Source: DASQZK01 sp963771005 (GTDB lineage Bacteria > Bacteroidota > Bacteroidia > Bacteroidales > GCA-2748055). From it: 64,000 bases of DNA. Positions within the stretch are counted from its first letter, which is position 1. The number at the start of each line of letters is the position of its first letter. Location: the NCBI GenBank assembly GCA_963771005.1, contig CAVYRO010000010.1, positions 310,001-374,000 on the forward strand, in the 5' to 3' direction. The notes beneath the pieces were generated by a model. The model saw nothing but the letters and a program-made list of their open reading frames with translations. It had not been told where the DNA came from and ran no database searches. Position numbers and translations under genes: made by a program. Shown piece after piece: positions 37,400-45,705 of the stretch.

Positions 37400-38542
37400 T
37401 TATTCCTGCCTTCGGGACCGCCCGGGTTTCAGAAGAAGGAAATCCTCGTTAAGGATCATGTGCAGTCCATAAGTGTACTGGAGTTTATTTATCGCAGTGT
37501 CGTAATAACCCTCGAATCTCAGGATAATGGAAGACGAAGAAGTGATGTTTTTCCCGATGCCTGCCTTGAATGTGACCAGGCTCCGCGTATCATCCGTAAC
37601 ACTCCCGGCTGCAGCCCGCAGCGGGCTGAAAAAGAGGGGCTCACCATGGATGCTCTCGAATCTTTTTCCCCAAAAATAGCCTGCTGTGAGGCTGAAAGGA
37701 TTGAAGTTGAGTCCCATTTGAGGATACCATGCAATGCCTTCACGGGCAGTCTCATTGTTCCCGTCGTAAAAGAACATGGGATTAAACCAGGTTTCCCCGC
37801 CTTCACTCCCCCATAAAAAACGCCTGATCCTGAATCCTGCTCCCAGGTTAAGGGTGCTGATCACCGGATCATCCGTTATGTTGATCTGTCCGCCCTGGTG
37901 ATGGACGACGATATGGACAGGTATTTCAAAGGTATACAAGTCATTTCCGGAGACGGTTATAAAATCGGAGCTTCCGAAAGTAAACTGTTCCTGGAGTGTA
38001 TCATTGGGAAGGATGAAATGTTCCCAGTCTATCCAGGTGAGAGAGCTGACGCGGGATCCTTTGAAATCGAGCCTTATCCCGTTATTCACCAGGTTTGTAA
38101 AATGATTTTCAAATTTGTAGAGAGGTTCGGGCAGGAGGAAATTTTCTCCTCCGTCGAAGCTCCCCATGGTAATCCGGAATTTTTCCGTTACCCTGTAGTC
38201 GATTTTAAAAAACGGCATTACCCGGGCAAATTCATCACGCCCGTTATACTTTAAAAGATGGATGCCAAGACCGAAACCCAGGTCGCCTGTAACCGTATAG
38301 GTGAGCACCGGCTGAAAGAATGCACCGGTGAGTGTGTAGCCTTCGGTATTCGTGTGGAAGAATTCGTTATTATTGAAAAATGTCGAAGCATTCAAATCCA
38401 GGGACAGGATATGGGGGATGTTGCCCGTGATGGTTTCCTGGCGATACAATTCCCTGAAAATCTGCGAATGTACAGGTAGGTGATTGACCGCCATGATCAT
38501 GGAAAAAAGAAGAAACCGGATATGGATTGAACTTTTTAACAT
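37400..38542 (-). CDS. Predicted outer-membrane beta-barrel protein
   Basis: The 380-residue protein has a signal peptide (about 1-26, ending HSQ). The rest is alternating strands rich in aromatics and glycine, for example LGFGLGIHLLKYNG, FFKIDYRVTEKFRITMG and LNLGAGFRIRRFLWG. I recognise no named family; it resembles uncharacterised Bacteroidota barrel proteins. It is monocistronic and divergent from the DUF2723 gene. Confidence 0.7.
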   Translation of the reverse strand: MLKSSIHIRFLLFSMIMAVNHLPVHSQIFRELYRQETITGNIPHILSLDLNASTFFNNNEFFHTNTEGYTLTGAFFQPVLTYTVTGDLGFGLGIHLLKYNGRDEFARVMPFFKIDYRVTEKFRITMGSFDGGENFLLPEPLYKFENHFTNLVNNGIRLDFKGSRVSSLTWIDWEHFILPNDTLQEQFTFGSSDFITVSGNDLYTFEIPVHIVVHHQGGQINITDDPVISTLNLGAGFRIRRFLWGSEGGETWFNPMFFYDGNNETAREGIAWYPQMGLNFNPFSLTAGYFWGKRFESIHGEPLFFSPLRAAAGSVTDDTRSLVTFKAGIGKNITSSSSIILRFEGYYDTAINKLQYTYGLHMILNEDFLLLKPGRSRRQE

Positions 38543-38849
38543 ATGAGGTTTATTTTGGAATGATGCATCAAAGTTAAATTAAAGGGCCGGATATGTTAGC
38601 CTCCGGTGTATCCAAACCCGGTTTGCGTTTATTCTCAAAATCAGTAAATTTATGATTTTTAGCTATTTTAGGGACCTTAAAGAATAAAATTCTTGAATCT
38701 AAGTTATAACTTTGTCCCGTTTTCAGGGAAAAGTTATCTTTGAACCATTGAACCGCAGTCAGGACCGCAAACCAAATGCATGCAGAAATGCGAGGAATGA
38801 CATATAATACCGCTATTCCGGGTAACCATTTAAAACTAATTACAGACAG
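38543..38849. other. Divergent intergenic region with one strong promoter
   Basis: Between the barrel gene and the DUF2723 gene I find the plus-strand promoter at 38711-38742 and an additional TAACTTTG at 38707 that overlaps its -33 element. A leader of about 100 bases follows. No small gene is supported. Confidence 0.5.
38711..38742 (+). promoter_or_regulatory. Bacteroidota-type promoter of the DUF2723 gene
   Basis: TTTG (38711-38714) and TATCTTTG (38735-38742) are separated by exactly 20 bases, a full match to the consensus. The leader to the ATG at 38850 would be about 100 bases. Confidence 0.7.
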
Positions 38850-41800
38850 ATGAAATCTTTCCGTTCTTTCAATCTCATCACAGGTTGGATCGTATTTGCC
38901 ATTGCCGCATTTGTATACCTCATGACCATTGAACCCACAGCCAGTTTCTGGGATTGCGGTGAATTTATCACTTCCTCGTTCAAGCTTGAAGTCGGGCATC
39001 CCCCGGGAGCTCCTTTTTTCATGATCCTCGGTAAATTCTTTATGCTTTTTACCAGCAACCCGGCAAAGGTTTCGGTTGCCATGAACAGCATGTCTGCCCT
39101 GGCTTCGGCATTTGCCATTCTCTTTCTTTTCTGGACAATTACCCACCTTGCCCGCAGGATCGTCCTCGTAAAAGACGAAGATTTCACCCTTCCGGGAATA
39201 CTGACGGTAATGGGCGCCGGAGTCGTCGGTGCACTGGCCTATACATTTTCCGACACATTCTGGTTTTCAGCCGTTGAGGCCGAAGTTTACGGAACCTCAT
39301 CATTGTTCACGGCATTCGTTTTCTGGGCCATTCTCAAATGGGAGAATGTTGCCGACGAGCCCAGGGCTAACAAATGGATCATTTTAATTGCCTACCTGAT
39401 GGGGCTCTCCCTTGGCGTTCACCTGCTAAACCTGCTTGCCATCCCGGCGATCGTCTTCGTTTATTATTTCCGGAAGTACAAGCCGACAACTGCCGGCGTC
39501 ATTATTTCGCTGCTGATCTCCGTTGGCTTACTGGGTGTGATGATGTACATGATCATCCCGGGTTTCGTGGCCATAGGGGCTGGATTTGAGCTTCTTTTTG
39601 TAAATAGTTTTGGTCTTCCCTACCAGTCGGGTCTGGTCACCTATGTATTTCTTCTCTTCATCATCCTGGCTTTCCTGGTATATTACACTCACCGCCGGAA
39701 GCTGGTTCTTTGGAATACGGTAGTGCTGGTGGTAACCATGCTTGCCCTGGGGTATGCATCCTACGGGGTCATTCTGATCAGATCGAACGCTAACACGCCG
39801 CTGGACGAAAGCAATCCCGACACGGCCTTCAACCTCCTCAGTTACCTGAACCGGGACCAGTACGGGCAGACCCCGCTTTTCTACGGGAATTATTTTAATG
39901 CCCCTGCGGTGGAGCAGATTGAGGGCCATCCCAAATATTACCGTGAAAACGGGAAATATGTAAAGGTCACCACTCCCGATTATAAGTACCATCCTGATTT
40001 CCAGGGACTTTTTCCCAGGATGTGGAGTGAGCAGGATGCACATATCGATCAGTATATTTACTGGACGGGCATGAAAGAATCGGATCTGTATGAACCTGTC
40101 CGTGACCAAAGCGGGAATCCGGTCAGGGATCAGACCGGCCGGTACCGTTACGACCGGTCCAAGCCGGTGGCAAAGCCACCTTTTACAGCCAATCTTTCCT
40201 TTTTCTTTCGCTACCAGGTGGGTTATATGTACCTGAGGTATTTCATGTGGAATTTTGCCGGGCGGCAAAACGACGTCCAGGGACAGGGTGAACTGACCAA
40301 CGGTAACTGGATAAGCGGTATACCCTTTATTGACAATGCACGACTGGGTCCGCAGGATCTTGCCCCCGGCTATATGAAGGATAACAGGGCGCATAATGTA
40401 TATTTTATGCTGCCCCTGATACTGGGTCTGATTGGACTGTTCTTTCATTATAAATTTCAAAACCGCGATTTCTGGGTCGTGATGCTTCTTTTCCTTTTTA
40501 CCGGTCTGGCCATTGTGGCTTACCTGAACCAATACCCGCTGCAGCCGAGGGAAAGGGACTATGCCTATGCGGGATCCTTCTATGCCTTTGCCATCTGGAT
40601 CGGCCTCGGGGTTCCAGGCGTGATCCGCTATTTTTCGAAAACATACAAATCGCTTGTAAGCGTACTGGCTGTCACGGCACTCACTCTTGTTTTTGTTCCC
40701 GGGCTTATGGCCATGCAGAATTGGGACGATCATGACCGTTCCGGCAGGTATACCACCAGGGATTTCGCCTACGATTATCTGAACAGCTGTGAGAAAAATG
40801 CCATCATCTTCACCAACGGTGACAACGATACCTTCCCACTCTGGTATATCCAGGAAGTTGAAGGGGTGCGCACCGATGTCAGGGTGATCAACCTGAGTTA
40901 TTTCACCGCCGACTGGTACATCGAACAGATGACCCACCGGATGTACGAATCCGATCCCGTGAAATTCTCTCTGGATGCGGATCAGTACAGGAATGGTCAG
41001 CGGGATTATGTCATGCTCGGTAAAAACACGCTGACCCTGCTGGATCAAAAATATGATGCCAACCGGGAATACTTCAGAAATGAGTACCATGCACTGTACG
41101 ATCGTTTCATGAAGATGGTTGAAAAATCGGATCTTCCCCGGGTTGCCCCGAAAGATTACAATGAGCTGAAGAAAGGCCCGGAGACGATAAGGATTGAATT
41201 GTTTGCGAATGCCCTCGGAAAGATCGAACGGAGGAAAAGTGAACTCGGTTTTGATACGGACCAGATCAACAGCCTGATAAAGGATACCGAGTCTCTGGCA
41301 CACCGGATCGACGATTCGGCGATGCCACTCGATGATGCCATGAAATTCATCACCACCAATGATCCCCGGTTTAAATCCGGCAGGTATTTCTTCCCGGGAG
41401 GTAAGTTCGTGATCCCTGTTGATACAGCCGCGCTGGTGAAAAAGGGGATTGTAACTGCGGGCCAGCGGGCAAGGATGACCGATGCCATGCGCTTCGATCT
41501 CAGCAGCCGGAGAGGAGTTCCCAAGAACCTGCTGATGATGATGGACCTTTTCGACGAGGTTAACAAGGGCGACTGGGAACGTCCGGTATATTTCGCTATT
41601 ACTGCATCAAGGGAAAATTACCTCAACCTTGAAAAGTACCTCCACCGGGAAGGCCTTGCCTACAGGCTTCTGCCTGTGACGGGTAACAACGATGATCTTT
41701 TCACGGGAAGCGTGAATACCAGTGTGATGTATGACAAGCTCATGAACGTATTCAGGTGGGGAAACATCGATGATCCTTCGGTATACCTCGACGAGAACAA

Positions 41801-42239
41801 CATGCGTATGCTCACGAACTTCCGTTATACCTTTGCCACCCTGGCCAATGCCCTCGTGACGGAGGAGAAGAAAGACAGCGCCGAAATCGTGCTGGACCGT
41901 TGTATGGAGCTGCTGCCGAACAGCCGCGTTCCCTACAATGCGGCCGTGATGCCCCTCATACAGCTTTATTATAATATGGGCAAACCCGATAAGGCCAATG
42001 CCATCGTCAGGGAATATTCAGGGATGGTCGACCAGGAGCTTAGCTATTATGAGGGGCTTATGCGTGCCAAGCCCGGGAAATTCGCCCCCAGTGAAAATGA
42101 CTATCGTTTTGCCACACGGAATCTTCTTTCGATGTATTCTCTCGCAAATTCATTCGATCAGAAAGAAATGGCCCAGGAATTGATGGCGAAGCTCCAGGCT
42201 CATAATGCCGATTTTCCCGGAATTATGAATAACCAATAA
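38850..42239 (+). CDS. DUF2723 family membrane protein (putative GT-C glycosyltransferase)
   Basis: The 1129-residue protein opens with the DUF2723 signature: LMTIEPTASFWDCGEFI, then SSFKLEVGHPPGAPFFMILG. The WDCGE and HPPG groups resemble the acidic catalytic loop of protein O-mannosyltransferase-type GT-C enzymes. About 12 membrane segments occur in the first 640 residues, followed by a large periplasmic part with helical repeats near the C-terminus. In Bacteroidota such proteins are candidates for protein or lipid glycosylation; the substrate is not established. The next gene starts 6 bases after the stop. Confidence 0.88.
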   Translation: MKSFRSFNLITGWIVFAIAAFVYLMTIEPTASFWDCGEFITSSFKLEVGHPPGAPFFMILGKFFMLFTSNPAKVSVAMNSMSALASAFAILFLFWTITHLARRIVLVKDEDFTLPGILTVMGAGVVGALAYTFSDTFWFSAVEAEVYGTSSLFTAFVFWAILKWENVADEPRANKWIILIAYLMGLSLGVHLLNLLAIPAIVFVYYFRKYKPTTAGVIISLLISVGLLGVMMYMIIPGFVAIGAGFELLFVNSFGLPYQSGLVTYVFLLFIILAFLVYYTHRRKLVLWNTVVLVVTMLALGYASYGVILIRSNANTPLDESNPDTAFNLLSYLNRDQYGQTPLFYGNYFNAPAVEQIEGHPKYYRENGKYVKVTTPDYKYHPDFQGLFPRMWSEQDAHIDQYIYWTGMKESDLYEPVRDQSGNPVRDQTGRYRYDRSKPVAKPPFTANLSFFFRYQVGYMYLRYFMWNFAGRQNDVQGQGELTNGNWISGIPFIDNARLGPQDLAPGYMKDNRAHNVYFMLPLILGLIGLFFHYKFQNRDFWVVMLLFLFTGLAIVAYLNQYPLQPRERDYAYAGSFYAFAIWIGLGVPGVIRYFSKTYKSLVSVLAVTALTLVFVPGLMAMQNWDDHDRSGRYTTRDFAYDYLNSCEKNAIIFTNGDNDTFPLWYIQEVEGVRTDVRVINLSYFTADWYIEQMTHRMYESDPVKFSLDADQYRNGQRDYVMLGKNTLTLLDQKYDANREYFRNEYHALYDRFMKMVEKSDLPRVAPKDYNELKKGPETIRIELFANALGKIERRKSELGFDTDQINSLIKDTESLAHRIDDSAMPLDDAMKFITTNDPRFKSGRYFFPGGKFVIPVDTAALVKKGIVTAGQRARMTDAMRFDLSSRRGVPKNLLMMMDLFDEVNKGDWERPVYFAITASRENYLNLEKYLHREGLAYRLLPVTGNNDDLFTGSVNTSVMYDKLMNVFRWGNIDDPSVYLDENNMRMLTNFRYTFATLANALVTEEKKDSAEIVLDRCMELLPNSRVPYNAAVMPLIQLYYNMGKPDKANAIVREYSGMVDQELSYYEGLMRAKPGKFAPSENDYRFATRNLLSMYSLANSFDQKEMAQELMAKLQAHNADFPGIMNNQ

Positions 42240-42245
42240 TAAACC

Positions 42246-42917
42246 ATGCTTATTGTAAGGCCTCCATATTTCATTACCAGCCTCATGCCCCGCATGACAT
42301 GGGGATTTTACGGCCAGTTACGCAAGGTCTTCCTTACCTTCGATGACGGTCCCACACCCGGTGTAACGCCGTGGGTGCTTGACCGGCTCAGGGAGTACGA
42401 TGCCAAAGCCACTTTTTTCTGTTTGGGCAGGAATGTGGATCACTTTCCCGATATCTACAGGCAGGTCATTGAGGAAGGACATTCGGTGGGCAACCATACC
42501 TACAGCCATCTCAAAGGCTTCGGGAGCACCAACAGGCAGTATTTCGAAGATATTGAGCTCGCCAGGCAGCTGATCCATTCCGATCTTTTCCGTCCTCCCT
42601 ACGGGCGGATCTGGCCGTCACAGGTCAACCAGATTGTGGAAAAATACCGCATCATCATGTGGGACGTGCTCAGCATCGACTACAACCGGAAGGTCCCAGG
42701 CGAGCAGATCGTAAGGAATGTCACCGGGAATGTGCGGTCGGGTTCCATTGTTGTCTTTCACGATTCGGCCAAAGCCCGTAAAAATCTTTACTATGCGCTG
42801 CCCCGGGTGCTGGAATATCTGTCGGACCAGGGATACGAGATGGCCGCCATCCCGATGAGGAAGTACGTTGCCGACCGCATGTGGCTGAAAGGCGTTGCCG
42901 AGCGTAAAATCGGGTAA
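42246..42917 (+). CDS. Polysaccharide deacetylase family protein
   Basis: The 223-residue protein has a NodB-type carbohydrate esterase 4 domain: VFLTFDDGPTPGVTP with the metal and base Asp pair, EEGHSVGNHTYSH with metal histidines, LFRPPYGRIW and a C-terminal IVVFHDSAKA. It would remove N-acetyl groups from a glycan. It probably forms an operon with the DUF2723 gene. Confidence 0.92.
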   Translation: MLIVRPPYFITSLMPRMTWGFYGQLRKVFLTFDDGPTPGVTPWVLDRLREYDAKATFFCLGRNVDHFPDIYRQVIEEGHSVGNHTYSHLKGFGSTNRQYFEDIELARQLIHSDLFRPPYGRIWPSQVNQIVEKYRIIMWDVLSIDYNRKVPGEQIVRNVTGNVRSGSIVVFHDSAKARKNLYYALPRVLEYLSDQGYEMAAIPMRKYVADRMWLKGVAERKIG

Positions 42918-42948
42918 TCTGTACTGAATTTCATTATAAATTTTCCCG

Positions 42949-43408
42949 GATTATTGATCGATATCGTTTTCCCCACCCGTATTCCCCATCCCATGAATTA
43001 TTGATGGACGTCGTTCAACGCCACCCGTATTCCAGATCCCATTAATTAATGATCGATATCGTTCCGGTCACCCGTATTGGCCATCCCATGAATTAATGAT
43101 GGACGTCGTTCGACGCCACCCGTATTGCGCATCCCATGAATTAATGATGGATATCATTCGGGTCACCCGTATTGGCCATCCCATAAATTAATGATGGATA
43201 TCATTCGGGTCACCCGTATTGGCCATCCCATGAATTAATGATGGATATCATTCGCGTCACCCGTATTGGCCATCCCATGAATTAATGATGGATATCATTC
43301 GGGTCACCCGTATTGGCCATCCCATGAATTAATGATGGATATCATTCGGGTCACCCGTATTGGCCATCCCATGAATTAATGATGGACGTCGTTCAACGCC
43401 ACCCGTAC
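42949..43408. repeat. Tandem 47-48 bp repeat array A (about 10 units)
   Basis: The unit can be read as ATGAATTAATGATGGATATC followed by GTTCAACGCCACCCGTATTG and GCCATCCC. Most starts are 47-48 bases apart (for example 43088, 43136, 43183, 43230, 43277, 43324, 43371). Each unit contains two possible hairpins: CCAT(cc)CAT / ATGATGG and GCCA / TGGC around CCCGTAT. The central GATATC is replaced by GACGTC in three units (42993, 43088 and 43371), keeping self-complementarity. The array ends at a GGGCAGGTC palindrome. Confidence 0.95.
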
Positions 43409-43428
43409 GGGCAGGTCGCGACCTGCCC
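43409..43428. repeat. REP-like palindrome 1
   Basis: GGGCAGGTCGCGACCTGCCC is a perfect 20-base palindrome at the edge of array A, joined to the repeat's CACCCGTA. Related copies are at 45260 and 45357. Such palindromes are typical partners of RAYT transposases. Confidence 0.9.
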
Positions 43429-43570
43429 CCCCCACCGATTACCCCACCATATTCCCATAATCATCCCATTTTCCAAATATTTTCAAAAATTTTCATTTTT
43501 CGACGCTGATTTTTTACGGATTTTACCATTAAGAGTAAACGGAACTCCAAACCCATAAATCCTGAAAAAA

Positions 43571-44062
43571 ATGAAAAGGCATAAAAAAATGCGGATGAAT
43601 AATTACGATTATTCCAGGGATAATCGATATTTCATTACTCTGAATGTAAGCGGGGGTCTTTGCTGTTTCGGGGAAATTAATGGGGAGATGATATTGAGTG
43701 AATACGGTAAGATCGCGGAAGAACAATGGTTATGGCTTGAAAAGCAGTATCCCTATGTTATTCTGCATGATTACGTTGTAATGCCGGATCATTTTCACGG
43801 GATCATCGAGATCAACAGGCATGCCCCGGGGATGACGGCTATCTCCGGAACGATAAAAATAAAACCGGTCCCGGAACTGATCGGCGCCTTTGAAACCACC
43901 GTTTCCAAAAAGATCCATCTCTGCGGATTTAAAGATTTTTCGTGGCAGCGATCGTATTATGATAGCATCATCCGCGACGAGCGGAGATATCATCGTATTA
44001 TCGATTACATCCGCAGAAATCCGGAGAACTGGATAAAAAAAAGATCCGGGAATCCGGGATGA
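43571..44062 (+). mobile_element. REP-associated tyrosine transposase (RAYT, Y1/HUH family)
   Basis: The 163-residue single-strand transposase/nickase has the HUH motif in VVMPDHFHGIIEI (His 74 and 76) and the catalytic tyrosine region HRIIDYIRRNPENW (Tyr 146), both intact. The N-terminus DNRYFITLNVSGG is typical of RAYTs. It is a single-copy, domesticated-looking gene embedded between arrays A and B, with no terminal IS200 ends of its own. RAYTs cut and move REP hairpins, so the flanking repeats are probably its substrates. Codon use is similar to the host. Confidence 0.9.
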
Positions 44063-44080
44063 AATCCGTTTGATTGTTCC

Positions 44081-45259
44081 ATGAATTAATGATGGAATCG
44101 TTCAACGCCACCCGTATTGGCCATCCCATGAATTAATGATGGAATCGTTCAACGCCACCCGTATTGGCCATCCCGTGAATTAATAATGGATATCGTTCAA
44201 CAACGTCCGTATTCCCCATCCCGTGAATTCATGATGGATAATGTTCAACGCCACCCGTATTGGCCGACCCATGAATTCATGATGGATATCGTTCAACGCC
44301 ACCCGTATGGGCCATCCCGTGAATTAATGATGGTTATCGTTCAACGCAATCCGTATTGGCCATCCCGTGAATCCATGATGGATATCGTTCAACGCCACCC
44401 GTATTGGCCGACCCATGAATTCATGATGGATAATCGTTCAACGCCAACCGATTGCCATCCGGCGAATTAATGATCGATATCATTCAACGCCACCCGTATT
44501 GGCCATCCCATGAATTAATGATGGAATCGTTCAACGCCACACGTATTCCCCATCCCTGAATTAATGATGGATATCATTCGAGCCACCCGTATTGGCCATC
44601 CCGTGAATTAATGATGGATATCGTTCAACGCCACCCATATTGGCCATCCCGTGAATTAATGATGGATATCATTCAACGCCACCCGTATTGGCCATCCCAT
44701 GAATTAATGATGGATATCGTTCAATGCCACCCGTATTGGCGACCCGTGAATTAATGATGGTTATCGTTCAACGCCACCCGTATTGGCAATCCCATGAATT
44801 AATGATGGATATCGTTCAACGCCACCCATATTGACCATCCCGTGAATTAATGATGGTTATCGTTCAACGCCACCCGTATTGGCCATCCCATGAATTAATG
44901 ATGGATATCGTTTAACGCCACCCATATTCCCCATCCCATGAATTAATGATGGATATCATTCAACGCCACCCGTATTCCCCATCCCGTGAATTAATGATGG
45001 ATATCGTTCAACGCCACCCATATTGCCCATCCCGTGAATTAATGATGGATATCATTCAACGCCACCCGTATTGGCCATCCCGTGAATTAATGATCGATAT
45101 CGTCCAACGCCACCCGTATTGGTCATCCCGTGAATCCATGATGGATATCATTTTGGGCCACCCATATTGGCCATACCATGAATTATGATAGATATCGTTG
45201 GGGCCATCCGTATTCCCCATACCATGAATTACTGATGGATATCGTTGGGGCCACCCGTA
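44081..45259. repeat. Tandem 47-48 bp repeat array B (about 25 units)
   Basis: This array has the same unit and orientation as array A. The first units carry a one-base deletion (GATGGAATCG). Later units vary at GTGAATT / ATGAATT, GGCCATCCC / CCCCATCCC and CGTATT / CATATT. Because 48 is a multiple of three, stretches without indels read as open frames of a 16-residue repeat, but indels and stops show this is not a protein. No gene lies inside. Confidence 0.95.
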
Positions 45260-45279
45260 GGGGCAGGTCGGGACCTGCC
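45260..45279. repeat. REP-like palindrome 2 (imperfect)
   Basis: GGCAGGTC and GACCTGCC arms enclose GG at the end of array B, preceded by CACCCGTAG. It faces palindrome 3 in the opposite flank orientation. Confidence 0.8.
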
Positions 45280-45356
45280 TTAGAACATTCATAGTATCAG
45301 AATTCAACCATTCGTGATGACCCGCCCTGGAATATTCATAGAATTGGATTCAACCA

Positions 45357-45374
45357 GGCAGGTCGCGACCTGCC
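45357..45374. repeat. REP-like palindrome 3
   Basis: GGCAGGTCGCGACCTGCC is a perfect 18-base palindrome followed by CCTACGGGT, the reverse of the flank seen at palindromes 1 and 2. The 45280-45356 spacer also holds two related GAATATTCATA / GAACATTCATA pieces. Confidence 0.85.
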
Positions 45375-45379
45375 CCTAC

Positions 45380-45705
45380 GGGTACCCCGAACGATGTTCA
45401 TTCTGTGTTTTACGATCAATATGGATTTCATACCGGATGTCAAAATCCCCGGTGGAATAAAAAAAAATAATTCATATTCGTTCTAAATAATCGGAAATTC
45501 CCCGGGATTTATTACGCTGCATAGGATGGCGGGCCTGTCCGGAAAATAAAAAATTTCTAAAATTTTGCTGAAATCTGAAAGGAACATTATTTTTAATTTT
45601 AAATGCTGAATTTTGTAACCAATTGAAATGCAGTCAGTATTAATTAGATGGTAGTCTTTCAGAGAATTACGATTTTTCTCGCATGTTTAACTAATGGCCT
45701 TTGCT
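45380..45705. other. AT-rich intergenic region before the T9SS-type gene
   Basis: I see no gene or structured RNA. The stretch is noticeably richer in A and T than the repeat arrays before it and grades into the AT-rich 5' part of the next gene. It presumably holds the promoter of the three-gene unit, but no full consensus match is clear. Confidence 0.4.

Noticed and set aside
39528..41303. 591-residue open frame antisense to the DUF2723 gene
   Set aside because: It is a shadow of the coding strand of a recognised family.
44186..44470. Open frame coding a 16-residue repeat (MMDIVQRHPYWPSREL type)
   Set aside because: It is the tandem 48-bp array read in one frame; one-base deletions and stops break it, and there is no leader, ribosome site or non-repeat part.
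44946..45188. Second repeat-derived open frame
   Set aside because: Same reason as the previous one.
42949..45259. CRISPR array
   Set aside because: Whole units repeat with no unique spacers and no cas genes are near.
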